Of a stretch of 64,000 nucleotides of DNA, positions 43,001 through 51,443 are shown piece by piece (position 1 is the stretch's first letter; each line of letters opens with the position of its first letter). The notes under the pieces are model-generated. The model did not search any database and was not told where the DNA came from. It saw only the letters and a list, made by a program, of their open reading frames with translations. Where the stretch lies: NCBI GenBank assembly GCA_017438845.1, contig JAFRUO010000025.1, positions 80,302 to 144,301 on the forward strand, given 5' to 3'. Origin of the DNA: Clostridia bacterium. Its GTDB lineage: Bacteria; Bacillota; Clostridia; Oscillospirales; Acutalibacteraceae. The translations under genes were made by a program, and so were the position numbers.

Positions 43001-43810
43001 AACGGTTTTGTCAAAAATCAAAACCGAAAACGAGTTTGTATAGTCGGTTATGTTAAAGGATATTATGTACTTATCGCCGTTCTTGGTAAGCCTTGAGTCA
43101 AAGCCGAAAATTTCTCCCCAGACGGTAACTCGGTCTGCATTGTCCTCAAGCTCGGCTATCGGCGTCGGCGCATTCTTAACCTTGTTACCGTAAATAACCT
43201 TAAGGGAGTCGGTGTAATATGGGTATCCCTCCTCAACAACGGTTGCGGTAACCTCCTTTTTGGCTGTTTCCCGTTGCTTGATGCTGTCGTCTATGCTCTG
43301 CTGAAGCTGTTCGAGCGTAGGCTTGTTCTCCTGCTGCGCCTCGGTAATTGTAACCTTAACCTCTGCGCCGAAACGGTCTTTTAATATACGGCTTGCTATT
43401 TCTTCACAGCCGTTGGAGGTCAGTATATCCCTGCCCGATTTTTTCAGTCGGAGGTTGAGCTGAGTCATATCCTCATTGTATGAGAATTCGCAACCGTCAA
43501 GAAAGCCGTTTGCTACAACGACTCTTCTTTTGATTATTTCAATAAGCTGGGAATTATATTTTTCCGTAAGCAATCTTTTTTCGAACACAGGCTCAAGCTG
43601 AACCGTGGCAACGCCGAGGAGCTTTTCAAGCTGACGGTCAAGTCTGTCGAGCGTTTCCTCTCTTAACAAAATCGGAAATTTAACGACTATGGTAAGACTG
43701 TCCTCGTTTAAATCGGGAATCAGTCTTATTATTTCCGCCTTTTCAAGCGCCTTATCAAACGCACTCAACGCCTGTCTGTGTTCACTGAACAAATCGTAAA
43801 ATAAACTCAT
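40049..43810 (-). CDS. polC: DNA polymerase III alpha subunit PolC, lacking the exonuclease domain
   Basis: The replicative polymerase of low-GC Gram-positives; 1253 residues, versus roughly 1400-1450 for usual PolC. Order: N-terminal domains (1-200), OB fold (about 225-315), PHP domain beginning HLHTNLSQMDAMT (327) and AITDHG (357), a zinc finger with CPKCKY and CPECGT, the polymerase acidic motif DIDLNFSGDYQGKA, and a C-terminal duplex-binding part. In other PolC proteins a DEDD exonuclease of about 170 residues is inserted in the PHP domain after the YGVEAY motif. Here that motif (382-387) runs almost straight to YHQIILVKNSRGLKNLYKL. The frame is unbroken, so the deletion is clean. Proofreading must come from another protein or be missing. 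Confidence 0.95.
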   Translation of the reverse strand: MSLFYDLFSEHRQALSAFDKALEKAEIIRLIPDLNEDSLTIVVKFPILLREETLDRLDRQLEKLLGVATVQLEPVFEKRLLTEKYNSQLIEIIKRRVVVANGFLDGCEFSYNEDMTQLNLRLKKSGRDILTSNGCEEIASRILKDRFGAEVKVTITEAQQENKPTLEQLQQSIDDSIKQRETAKKEVTATVVEEGYPYYTDSLKVIYGNKVKNAPTPIAELEDNADRVTVWGEIFGFDSRLTKNGDKYIISFNITDYTNSFSVLIFDKTVYCDELFNNLKDGVFVTLSGSVSFDKYRGEKVINPRSICLVTPVEKQDNEPEKRVELHLHTNLSQMDAMTPPAQLVKRAIKWGHKAIAITDHGCVQGFPEARNAAGDKIKIIYGVEAYFVDDMKNPDIPIDQLPTYHQIILVKNSRGLKNLYKLVSLSNVKYFHKRPRMPKSEIIKYREGLIIGSACEAGELFRAIIEEKSEQEITEIASFYDYLEIQPLGNNEFMLRAHSDPNSKHPERNKRYDKFNSFEDIMEVNRKIVAIADKLGKPVVATGDVHFLDPKDAKYREIIQASQGYPDADKQAPLYFKTTREMLDEFAYLGEDTAKEVVVTNPNKIADKIDVIKPFPDGTYQPSIEGSEEQLRDICWTKAKEWYEKDGKIPDLVSKRLTRELDSIIENGYAVLYIIAQRLVWDSEEHGYHVGSRGSVGSSFVATMAGISEVNPLVPHYRCPKCKYSEFYENGEYGSGFDMPKKDCPECGTPLIRDGHEIPFETFLGFHGDKAPDIDLNFSGDYQGKAHRYTEELFGSSHVFKAGTISSVADKTAYGYVKKRLEDKGMTVCRAEEDRLTRGTSGVKRTTGQHPGGMVVVPNDYEVYDFTPVQFPADDTTSDMETTHFDFNSLHDTILKLDILGHDVPTLYKHLEDMTGIPVMDVDVCDRNIIKLCTSPEPLGVTAEDIDCETGTLSIPEMGTPFVRQMLIEAQPQTFSDLLQISGLSHGTDVWNGNAQDLIHDGTCTISSVIGTRDSIMTYLMHAGVESSLAFKIMELTRKGKVAKFGFPEGAEEAMRACNVPEWYMDSCRKIKYMFPKAHAAAYVIAALRLGWYKIYKPLEYYTAFLTVRGGDLDAVSVVQGRQAVKDKMKEIDEKIKSKTATQKDKDQFTQLQVANEMMARGIELLPVDIYKSEATTYKIEDGKIRMPFSALSGVGEAAAYPLANARNDGNGEFVSIEDFADRAKAGSAVIELLTQCGAFGDLPQSAQLSLF

Positions 43811-43824
43811 AATCTTCCTTTATA

Positions 43825-44877
43825 TTAAAGAGCCTCTATTTCCTTTAAAAGCTCTGTTAAAATCTCTTCCTCTTTTACCTTTCTGAGCACCTCTCCGTGC
43901 TTGAATATCATTGCACAGCCGTCGCCGCCTGCAATGCCTATATCTGCCTCCTTGGCCTCGCCGGGACCGTTTACAACGCAACCCATAACGGCTACGGTAA
44001 TCGGTTTGTTACAGCCCTGAAGGCTTTTTTCAACCTTCTCGGCAAGCGAAATCAGGTCAATCTTGGTCCTGCCGCAGGTCGGGCAGGAAACAATTTGCGG
44101 ACAGTCTGTTTTGACGCCGACCGCCTTGAGTATGTCAAAGCCTGCCGCAACCTCCTCTACGGGATCCGCCGTAAGCGAAACTCTTATTGTGTCACCTATG
44201 CCGTCAAGCAAAAGCGAGCCTATGCCTGCGGCTGATTTGAGCATACCCATTCTGCGTGTGCCCGCTTCGGTAACGCCGAGGTGCAGCGGATAGTCGCACT
44301 GCTCGGCAACGAGTCTGTACGCCTTGACCATCGTCTGCACGTTAGATGATTTAATCGAAATAACTATGTCACCGAAGTCAAATTTTTCCAGAAGAGAAGC
44401 GTGTCGCAATGCGCTCTCGCAAAGCCCCTCCGCGGTGACAGAACCGTATTTTTCAAGTATATCCTTTTCGAGCGAGCCCGAATTAACGCCGATTCTGATC
44501 GGCACATTTTTTTGCCTGCAAGCGTCAGCTACCGCCTTTATCCTGTCATCGGAGCCGATATTTCCGGGATTGATTCTAATTTTGTCAGCCCCTGCCGCAA
44601 TGCTTTCAAGCGCACATTTATAGTCGAAATGAATATCAGCCACAACGGGTATTTTTACCGCATTTTTTACAGCATAAAGAGTCTTGACCGCATCCTTGTC
44701 GGGCACGGTCAGCCTGACTATTTCGCAGCCCGCCTGCTCAAGCTTTGTCGCCTGTCGGACATTGCCGTCTATATTATGCGCCTCGACATTGAGCATTGAC
44801 TGCACACTGATTTTTCCCTCGGGTCCGATTTTGACGTTTCCGGTTTTGACCGTTCTGCAGGCTCGTCTGTTAATCAT
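43825..44877 (-). CDS. ispG: 4-hydroxy-3-methylbut-2-en-1-yl diphosphate synthase IspG
   Basis: A 350-residue iron-sulfur enzyme of the MEP isoprenoid pathway that makes HMBPP from MEcPP. The cluster cysteines are in SCPTCGRTKIDL and MGCVVNGPGEA, and the barrel start GNVKIGPEGKISVQSMLNVE is clear. It lies in the same unit as dxr and uppS, which act earlier and later in isoprenoid supply. 13 bp separate it from rseP. Confidence 0.96.
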   Translation of the reverse strand: MINRRACRTVKTGNVKIGPEGKISVQSMLNVEAHNIDGNVRQATKLEQAGCEIVRLTVPDKDAVKTLYAVKNAVKIPVVADIHFDYKCALESIAAGADKIRINPGNIGSDDRIKAVADACRQKNVPIRIGVNSGSLEKDILEKYGSVTAEGLCESALRHASLLEKFDFGDIVISIKSSNVQTMVKAYRLVAEQCDYPLHLGVTEAGTRRMGMLKSAAGIGSLLLDGIGDTIRVSLTADPVEEVAAGFDILKAVGVKTDCPQIVSCPTCGRTKIDLISLAEKVEKSLQGCNKPITVAVMGCVVNGPGEAKEADIGIAGGDGCAMIFKHGEVLRKVKEEEILTELLKEIEAL

Positions 44878-44889
44878 ATTTTCCCCTTC

Positions 44890-45993
44890 TTACGAATGAA
44901 TAATTCTGACTATATCGTTAAACGTTATCACTACCATAAGGCACATCAGCAGTACAAAGCCCGCCGCGTGCACATAGCCCTCGTATTTCGGATTAATCGG
45001 CTTACGGCGTATTCCCTCAATAATGAGGAACAGAAACCTTCCGCCGTCAAGGGCAGGAAGCGGAAGCAAATTCGCCACGCCGATATTAATTGTTATTAAA
45101 GCCATTATAAACAGCAGGTTTTCAAAATTACTCTGCTTTACCGCGTCCGCCGCGACGTCGGCGATAATGTCCACCGTGCCGACGGGGCCTGCAAGCTCGG
45201 ACATTCCGTACCTGCCCGTAACTACATCAAAAAGGCTCAGCCACACCATACGCACAATTGAAGCAGACTGCGTAAACGAATTGACAAGCACATTCTTAAC
45301 CCCGGGTTTTTCGCCTACAATAATAAAATCATAGGTAATCATATTGACGGTTTTGCCCTTTGAAATCTCAACCGCCTCGGTCTTGAAAGCAACGTCGTTG
45401 AGCTCGACCCTTTTTCCGTCCCTTTCGACAACAAAATCAAACACTCCGTCCTCGCTTCTGCTCATCAGGAAGGACAGATCTCTTTCCGACCAGACTCTGT
45501 GGCCGTCAATTTCAATAAATTTGTCGCCCTCTTTAAGTCCGTTCTGATTGCTGACGGCGGTTTCATAGAAGCCCTTGATTGTGTTTGTGCCGATAAGCTC
45601 CGTCGAGCTTGAAAGCGTGACCGCCATTATAATCAGTCCCAAAAGCAGGTTCATAAACGCGCCTGCCGCAACAATAATCAGCCTCTGCCAGACCTTTTTA
45701 TTATTAAACGCCCTCTCGTCATCGCTCGCCTCATCCTCGCCCTCCATACTGACAAAGCCGCCGATCGGCAACAGACGGAGAGAATACTGAGTTTCGCCCT
45801 TTTTCCTTTTGAGCACTGCGGGACCCATACCGATGGAAAATTCGTTGATTTTTACTCCGCACAGCTTTGCGGTAGTGAAATGACCGAGCTCATGAATAAT
45901 GATTATCAGTCCGAAAAACAAAATTGCCAAAAGTATTGTCCACGCCTTTGAGAAAAAGGCTGAAGCGGTTATTTCCAAAAGTATATCAATCAC
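44890..45993 (-). CDS. rseP: Site-2 membrane metalloprotease RseP/RasP
   Basis: A 367-residue intramembrane zinc protease that cuts anti-sigma factors and signal-peptide remnants. The zinc motif is IIIHELGHFTTAKL in the first membrane part; a PDZ domain lies in the middle (about 150-240, NQNGLKEGDKFIEIDG) and the third ligand is in NLLPLPALDGGRF. It overlaps dxr by 8 bp. Confidence 0.95.
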   Translation of the reverse strand: MIDILLEITASAFFSKAWTILLAILFFGLIIIIHELGHFTTAKLCGVKINEFSIGMGPAVLKRKKGETQYSLRLLPIGGFVSMEGEDEASDDERAFNNKKVWQRLIIVAAGAFMNLLLGLIIMAVTLSSSTELIGTNTIKGFYETAVSNQNGLKEGDKFIEIDGHRVWSERDLSFLMSRSEDGVFDFVVERDGKRVELNDVAFKTEAVEISKGKTVNMITYDFIIVGEKPGVKNVLVNSFTQSASIVRMVWLSLFDVVTGRYGMSELAGPVGTVDIIADVAADAVKQSNFENLLFIMALITINIGVANLLPLPALDGGRFLFLIIEGIRRKPINPKYEGYVHAAGFVLLMCLMVVITFNDIVRIIHS

Positions 45994-47128
45994 CTCTTAC
46001 CATTCTGCGGGCAAGCTTATCCGTTTCGAGCACATCCTCGAAGCAATAATCCTGCTTAACCCTGATTTCGTCAAGCACCCTCTGCACCCTTTCGGCAATT
46101 TCAAGGAAGCCGATTTTGCCCTCCCTGAACATAAGGTTTGCCTGTTCGTTTGCAGAGTTTACAGCCGCAGGATAAAGTCCGCCCTTGTTAATGGCGTCTT
46201 TACAAATATTTATGCACGAAAAGGTTTCATAATCCGGCTTGAAGAAGCTCATTGACGAAATTTCCGTCAGGTCAAGCTCCCTTGTCGGGGAAGGATACCT
46301 TTCCGGGTATGTAAGCGCATACTGAATCGGTATACGCATATCCGGCACTCCGAGCTGAGCTATAACGGAATTGTCGTCATACTCAACCGCAGAGTGTAAA
46401 ATGCTTTCTCTGTGAACCACGATTTCAATGTCCTCGGGCTTTACGCCGAAAAGCCAAACCGCCTCAATAAGCTCAAGTCCCTTGTTCATCATCGTGGCGG
46501 AATCTATTGTTATTTTTGCGCCCATAGACCAGTTCGGATGCTTTAATGCGTCACCTACGGTTACCGAAGCGAGCTCCTCCCTCGTCCTTCCGAAGAAGGG
46601 TCCGCCGGACGCGGTAAGTATTATTTTTTTGAGCGCCTTGTTGGAGGGCTTTCCCTGAAGGCACTGGAAAATTGCCGAATGCTCGGAGTCAACGGGTAAA
46701 ATATCCGCTCCGTATTTTTCGGCTTCACTGAGGACAAGCTGACCGCCTGCAACAAGAGTTTCCTTGTTGGCAAGGGCTATTTTCTTCTTTGCGCGGATAG
46801 CCGTAAGCGTCGGAAGAAGCCCCGCCATGCCGACCACGGAATTAAGCACCGTGTCTGCAGAGTCAAGCGAAGCGCACTCGCAAACGCCCTCAACGCCGGA
46901 CAGCACCCTTATATCGGTGTCGGCAAGCTTAACTTTAAGCTCAGCGGCGCTCTTTTCGTCTGCCAGTGCAACCGCTTCGGGCTTAAACTCACGTGCCTGA
47001 CGTTCGATTTTTTCAACATTTGAATTAGCCGTCAAGGCCTTGACCTTATAGCCGCACTTGCGGCAGACGTCAAGACTTTGCTCGCCGATAGAGCCCGTTG
47101 AGCCTAACAAAACAAGATTTTCAGTCAT
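45986..47128 (-). CDS. dxr: 1-deoxy-D-xylulose 5-phosphate reductoisomerase
   Basis: A 380-residue NADPH-dependent enzyme that makes MEP, the committed step of this isoprenoid pathway. The start LVLLGSTGSIGEQSLDV binds NADPH, and LPVDSEHSAIFQCLQG and SMGAKITIDSATMMNKGLE hold the metal and substrate residues. Its ATG shares a base with the cdsA stop (TAATG). Confidence 0.97.
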   Translation of the reverse strand: MTENLVLLGSTGSIGEQSLDVCRKCGYKVKALTANSNVEKIERQAREFKPEAVALADEKSAAELKVKLADTDIRVLSGVEGVCECASLDSADTVLNSVVGMAGLLPTLTAIRAKKKIALANKETLVAGGQLVLSEAEKYGADILPVDSEHSAIFQCLQGKPSNKALKKIILTASGGPFFGRTREELASVTVGDALKHPNWSMGAKITIDSATMMNKGLELIEAVWLFGVKPEDIEIVVHRESILHSAVEYDDNSVIAQLGVPDMRIPIQYALTYPERYPSPTRELDLTEISSMSFFKPDYETFSCINICKDAINKGGLYPAAVNSANEQANLMFREGKIGFLEIAERVQRVLDEIRVKQDYCFEDVLETDKLARRMVRGD

Positions 47129-47985
47129 TATAATGCAATCCCCGTAATTGTTACAAAAACATATAGCATAGCAAGAACGAAAAGACCCGAATCAAAGCGG
47201 TCCATTACGCCGCCGTGACCCGGCAGAATATTGCCGAAGTCCTTGACGCCGAAATTCCTTTTTACAACGGAAGCGGTAAGGTCGCCGCACATTCCGACAA
47301 GCGAAAGCACAGCCGAAACGACTATAACCCAGACTATGCCGAAGCTATGTACCGTAAAGAATTTTTTGTCAAAAATAATAAACAGAATTACACAGCTGAG
47401 CACTCCGCCGAGCACTCCGCCGATTGCGCCCTCAACAGTCTTTTTGGGACTGATTTCGGGGCACATCTTGTGCTTGCCGAGAAGTCTGCCCGAAAAGTAT
47501 GCAAACGTGTCGGTAAGCCATGCCGCAAACAAGCCGAAGAGAATAAAGAACAAATCGTGATAGCGGTCAAATTTCGCGGTATAGGTTTCACTCATATCGT
47601 TTAAGAAAATAAGCGTTGAAAACGACCACGGCACAAGAGTGGTGGCTATTATTACCGAAGCTACCTCTTCAAACTTGGTGTTCTTGAAATCGGTCAGCAT
47701 AAGCATAAAAAGTACCACGCAGTAAATTGCCATAACCGCCGTCGTGGGTATCCATTCTATCCCCAGCTCCGCCCTGAACTCATAAAACAGGGGAACAAGC
47801 CCCGAAAACGTAAGGCTTACAAAGTATATTGCTTTATTTTTAACTCCTATTACCTTTTCAATTTCTCTTGCCGCAAGCACCGTAAGCGCCGCAACAACTA
47901 TTGACATAACGGGTGTGTCGCGAAGAACGATTATTCCGATTCCGAACAACGCCGCAAGCACCCCTGCCACTGTTCTTTTGAGCAT
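47128..47985 (-). CDS. cdsA: Phosphatidate cytidylyltransferase
   Basis: A 285-residue integral membrane enzyme that makes CDP-diacylglycerol from phosphatidate and CTP. It has about eight helices. The CdsA signature is partly visible at the C-terminus: SVVKRNFGVKDFGNILPGHGGVMDRFDS, split over residues 235-265. It sits in the usual place between uppS and dxr. Confidence 0.95.
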   Translation of the reverse strand: MLKRTVAGVLAALFGIGIIVLRDTPVMSIVVAALTVLAAREIEKVIGVKNKAIYFVSLTFSGLVPLFYEFRAELGIEWIPTTAVMAIYCVVLFMLMLTDFKNTKFEEVASVIIATTLVPWSFSTLIFLNDMSETYTAKFDRYHDLFFILFGLFAAWLTDTFAYFSGRLLGKHKMCPEISPKKTVEGAIGGVLGGVLSCVILFIIFDKKFFTVHSFGIVWVIVVSAVLSLVGMCGDLTASVVKRNFGVKDFGNILPGHGGVMDRFDSGLFVLAMLYVFVTITGIAL

Positions 47986-47999
47986 AACAGCCTCCTGTA

Positions 48000-48734
48000 T
48001 TACACTCCGCCGAAACGGCGGTTTCTTTTTTCAAAGCTTCTCAGAGCCTCTACAAGGTCATCCTCTGTAAAATCGGGCCAGAGCACATCGCTTGACCAGA
48101 ATTCGGCATAAGCCGCCTGCCAGAGCATAAAGTTGGAAAGCCTCTTTTCTCCGCTCGGTCTTATTACAAGGTCAAGATCCGGCATACCTGCGGTATAAAG
48201 ATTGTCCGCAATCATCTGCTCGGTTATGTCGTCAGGCTTCAGCTTACCTTTTTTCACCTGGCCCGCAAGTTCCTTAACGGAATGGAGTATCTCCTCCCTG
48301 CCGCCGTAATTGACGGCGATATTAAGGTAAACCTTGGTTTTGTCCGAGGTTATTCTTTCACTGTATTTCATCATCGCAAGTATGTCCTTGGGCATACCCT
48401 TGCGGTTGCCGATAAAATTGACTTGAATGCCTTTTTCCTCGTTTTCCGCCTTTCTCTCGTCAAGCTCCTTCAAGTATTCCCTGAAAAGGTTCATAATTGC
48501 GGAGACCTCTTCGGGAGGTCTTTTCCAGTTTTCGGTTGAAAAGGCATAGAAGGTAAGGTATTTAATGCCCAGGTCGCCTGCAAACTCTCCGATTTTGCGG
48601 AAGGTTTTCGCGCCCTCGATGTGGCCCTTGTAGCGCGGCAGACCTCTCTGCTGAGCCCAACGGCCGTTGCCGTCCATTATAAAGCCGATGTGCTTGGGAA
48701 GCACCTCAAAGCTCGGCATATTGTTTTTATCCAT
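48000..48734 (-). CDS. uppS: Undecaprenyl diphosphate synthase
   Basis: A 244-residue cis-prenyltransferase that makes the C55 lipid carrier for cell-wall synthesis. HIGFIMDGNGRWAQQRGLP with the catalytic Asp, AFSTENWKRP and the C-terminal IRPSGEKRLSNF are all intact. An 86-bp gap separates it from frr; it contains an imperfect GGCAGAG/CTCTGCC hairpin without a T-run. Confidence 0.97.
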   Translation of the reverse strand: MDKNNMPSFEVLPKHIGFIMDGNGRWAQQRGLPRYKGHIEGAKTFRKIGEFAGDLGIKYLTFYAFSTENWKRPPEEVSAIMNLFREYLKELDERKAENEEKGIQVNFIGNRKGMPKDILAMMKYSERITSDKTKVYLNIAVNYGGREEILHSVKELAGQVKKGKLKPDDITEQMIADNLYTAGMPDLDLVIRPSGEKRLSNFMLWQAAYAEFWSSDVLWPDFTEDDLVEALRSFEKRNRRFGGV

Positions 48735-48820
48735 AGCATTGCTCCCGAAAGCTTATAAAATCTGTTAAAGGCAGAGAAAGGCCCGTAAGCCTGACTCTGC
48801 CGTAACAAGCCGATAAGAAA

Positions 48821-49375
48821 TCAGATTTCCATGATTTCCTTTTCTTTTTTGTCTGCAAGCTCGTCAATCTTCTTGACATATTCGTCGGTAAGGTCCTGAG
48901 CCTCTTCCTCGCCGTCCTTAAGGTCATCCTCCGTAATTTCGGAGTTTTTCTGCATTTTCTTGATTTTGTCAATAACATCTCTTCTTGTCGAACGGATTGA
49001 AACCTTAGCCTCCTCGGCAAACTTGCTTACATCCTTTGCAAGAAGCTTTCTTCTCTCCTCGGTAAGAGGCGGGAAGGTAAGTCTGATAACCTTGCCGTCG
49101 TTCATCGGGTTAATACCGAGGTCGGAAGCCTGAATAGCCTTCTCGATAGGTTTAATCTGAGAAACATCCCAGGGCTGAATAACGAGAATTCTGCCCTCCT
49201 GAACGGAAATGGCGGCTATCTGCTGAATAGGTGTCTCGGTGCCGTAATAATCAACGGAAATTTTGTCAAGCACCGCTGCGCTCGCCTTGCCCGCCCTCAT
49301 GGTGGCAAACTCGTTGTGAAGCGCTTTAAGGGTTTTCTCCATTTTCTCTTTTGCTGTATCAAATACCTGTTGCAT
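48821..49375 (-). CDS. frr: Ribosome recycling factor
   Basis: A 184-residue factor that splits ribosomes after termination together with EF-G. Typical parts are ALHNEFATMRAGKASAAVLD, VDYYGTETPIQQIA, IRLTFPPLTEERRKLLAKDV and the C-terminal helix with DELADKKEKEIMEI. The length is normal for the family. Confidence 0.97.
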   Translation of the reverse strand: MQQVFDTAKEKMEKTLKALHNEFATMRAGKASAAVLDKISVDYYGTETPIQQIAAISVQEGRILVIQPWDVSQIKPIEKAIQASDLGINPMNDGKVIRLTFPPLTEERRKLLAKDVSKFAEEAKVSIRSTRRDVIDKIKKMQKNSEITEDDLKDGEEEAQDLTDEYVKKIDELADKKEKEIMEI

Positions 49376-49425
49376 AATATTCTCTCCTCCGTAAAGAAAG
49401 TGTATTTTTATTTAAAGCCGTCGGC

Positions 49426-50130
49426 TCAGTTAACAATTGTTCCTATGCTTTCGCCCTTGACCGCTCTGAGTATGTTTTCGGGGTCGGAAAGGTTAAAGAC
49501 GAGTATCTTGATGCCGTTGTCCCTGCAAAGCGACGCCGCCGTAGCGTCCATAACGGCAAGCCCCTTGCTTAACACCTCGGTATGAGTGAGGGTGTCATAT
49601 TTAACGGCGTCGGCAAATTTGTTTGGGTCCTTGTCATATACGCCGTCAACATTGGTTGCCTTAAAGATAATGTCCGCCTTGATTTCGGCAGCCCTTAACG
49701 CGGCGGTCGTGTCGGTCGAAAAGAACGGACTTCCCGTGCCGCAGCCGAAGATTACAACCCTGCCCTTTTCAAGGTGTCTGATTGCCTCGTCCCTGACAAA
49801 CGGCTCGGCGATCTGCCTCATTTCTATTGAAGTCATAACCCTCGTAGGTACGCCGATTTGTTCCAGTGTATCAGCAAGGGCAAGCGAGTTCATAACCGTA
49901 GCCAGCATACCGATATGATCAGCCCTTGTCCTGTCCATGCTGCCGCTGCTTCTGCCTCTCCAGAAGTTTCCGCCGCCGACAACAACTCCGATTTCGGCGC
50001 CCTCGGCAACGCAGCTTTTAATCACCTCGCAAACATTTCCGATAATGTCAAAATCAAAGCCGTGACCTTTCTCCCCCGAAAGCACCTCCCCGCTTAATTT
50101 CAACAGAATTCTTTTGTAAGCACTGCTCAT
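49426..50130 (-). CDS. pyrH: UMP kinase
   Basis: A 234-residue amino-acid-kinase-fold enzyme that phosphorylates [42 protein letters not shown] and [17 protein letters not shown] match the family closely. First gene of the ten-gene leftward unit. Confidence 0.97.
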   Translation of the reverse strand: MSSAYKRILLKLSGEVLSGEKGHGFDFDIIGNVCEVIKSCVAEGAEIGVVVGGGNFWRGRSSGSMDRTRADHIGMLATVMNSLALADTLEQIGVPTRVMTSIEMRQIAEPFVRDEAIRHLEKGRVVIFGCGTGSPFFSTDTTAALRAAEIKADIIFKATNVDGVYDKDPNKFADAVKYDTLTHTEVLSKGLAVMDATAASLCRDNGIKILVFNLSDPENILRAVKGESIGTIVN

Positions 50131-50188
50131 TTTTACCTCCGAAAAACGTCTGTTTTTACGTTTTTTATTTGCAAAATTTTACTATTAT

Positions 50189-50217
50189 ATTTTATCTTAA
50201 AAGGGCTCTTATGTAAA
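50189..50217 (-). promoter_or_regulatory. Promoter of the pyrH unit
   Basis: Minus strand TTTACA (50212-50217) and TAAAAT (50189-50194), spacing 17 bp. Confidence 0.6.
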
Positions 50218-50297
50218 GAGATTTTTTGTAAATAAATATACTATATTATTGTTAATTTTGTCTAAAATATCAGCCGTGCTTTATACATCAAAGTGAA

Positions 50298-50326
50298 TTG
50301 ACTAAAAAAGGTATAGAGAATATAAT
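50298..50326 (+). promoter_or_regulatory. Promoter of the hexosamine kinase-GH35 operon
   Basis: TTGACT (50298-50303) and TATAAT (50321-50326), spacing 17 bp; CGGAGG lies before the start codon. Confidence 0.75.
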
Positions 50327-50354
50327 TAATATATAATCTTATGCGGAGGATAAT

Positions 50355-51443
50355 ATGAACGAGCCTTTTAACCTTGACTTTGTACTTAAAAGCTTTGATT
50401 TTAAAGGAAAATACCGTGACTTCGACACGAAAAACGACGGGAATATCAACAGCACCTATGTTCTCTCATTTGACGAGGGAGGCTGTGAAAAAAAATACAC
50501 GCTTCAGAAAATCAACACCTATGTTTTCAAAAAGCCCGACGAGCTTATGCAAAACATCACGGGCATCACACAGCACATCAGAAAAAAGGGCGATATGCTT
50601 ACCCTTAATTTTATCCGCAGTAAAAACGGAAAATACTTCTGCACCGATGACGACGGAAATTACTGGCGAAGCTATGAATATATCGACGGCGTATACACCT
50701 GCAACACGATTGACAACGCCGATGTTTTCAAAAGCTCCGGCAAAGCCTTCGGCAGATTCCAGAGTATTTTAAGCGATTACCCTATTGATACGCTTTACGA
50801 AACAATTCCCGACTTTCACAACACGTATAAACGCTTTCTCGCCTTTAAGCGGTCGCTCGAAAGCGCACCCGAGGAAAGAAAAGCACCGATGAAGGAGGAA
50901 ATAAATTACCTTCTTTCAAAGGAGGAGGACTGCGGATACCTTGTCGGCTTAATCAAAAACGGGGAGCTTCCGTTAAGAGTTACCCACAACGACACAAAGC
51001 TTAACAACATCCTTTTTGACAATGCAACCGACGAAGGCGTATGTATAATCGACCTTGACACGGTTATGCCCGGGCTTTCTCTTTATGACTTCGGCGACAG
51101 CATCCGCTTCGGCGCAAACACCGCCGCCGAGGACGAAAGGGATACGCGGAAAATTTCGCTTGACCTTGAGCTTTTCAAGGCTTACTCCGAGGGGTATCTT
51201 TCGGAGGCAAAGGACAGCCTTACCGAAAGGGAAATAAGCCTTCTGCCGTTTTCGGCTTATATTATGACGCTGGAGCTTGCCTTGAGGTTTCTTACCGATC
51301 TGCTTGACGGCGACATATATTTTAAAACCAATTATCCCGGCCACAATGCTGTGCGTACAAGAGCGCAGCTTGCGCTGTGTAAGGATATAGAGAAAAAACT
51401 GCCCGAAATGCAGGGCATTACGGAGGCGATAATCAATGCTTGA
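50355..51443 (+). CDS. N-acetylhexosamine 1-kinase-like phosphotransferase
   Basis: A 362-residue kinase of the aminoglycoside-phosphotransferase fold, most like the NahK/LnpB group that phosphorylates GlcNAc or GalNAc at C1. The catalytic loop is RVTHNDTKLNNILF and the metal site is IIDLDTVMPGLSLYDFGD; YTLQKINTYVFKKP near the N-terminus is typical of NahK-type proteins. It overlaps the beta-galactosidase gene by 8 bp, so the pair probably handles galactosyl-hexosamine sugars from mucin or milk glycans. No lacto-N-biose phosphorylase is visible here. Confidence 0.85.
   Translation: MNEPFNLDFVLKSFDFKGKYRDFDTKNDGNINSTYVLSFDEGGCEKKYTLQKINTYVFKKPDELMQNITGITQHIRKKGDMLTLNFIRSKNGKYFCTDDDGNYWRSYEYIDGVYTCNTIDNADVFKSSGKAFGRFQSILSDYPIDTLYETIPDFHNTYKRFLAFKRSLESAPEERKAPMKEEINYLLSKEEDCGYLVGLIKNGELPLRVTHNDTKLNNILFDNATDEGVCIIDLDTVMPGLSLYDFGDSIRFGANTAAEDERDTRKISLDLELFKAYSEGYLSEAKDSLTEREISLLPFSAYIMTLELALRFLTDLLDGDIYFKTNYPGHNAVRTRAQLALCKDIEKKLPEMQGITEAIINA

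Noticed and set aside
48770..48801. Terminator between frr and uppS
   Set aside because: The GGCAGAG/CTCTGCC stem is imperfect and lacks a T-run; the genes belong to one conserved unit.
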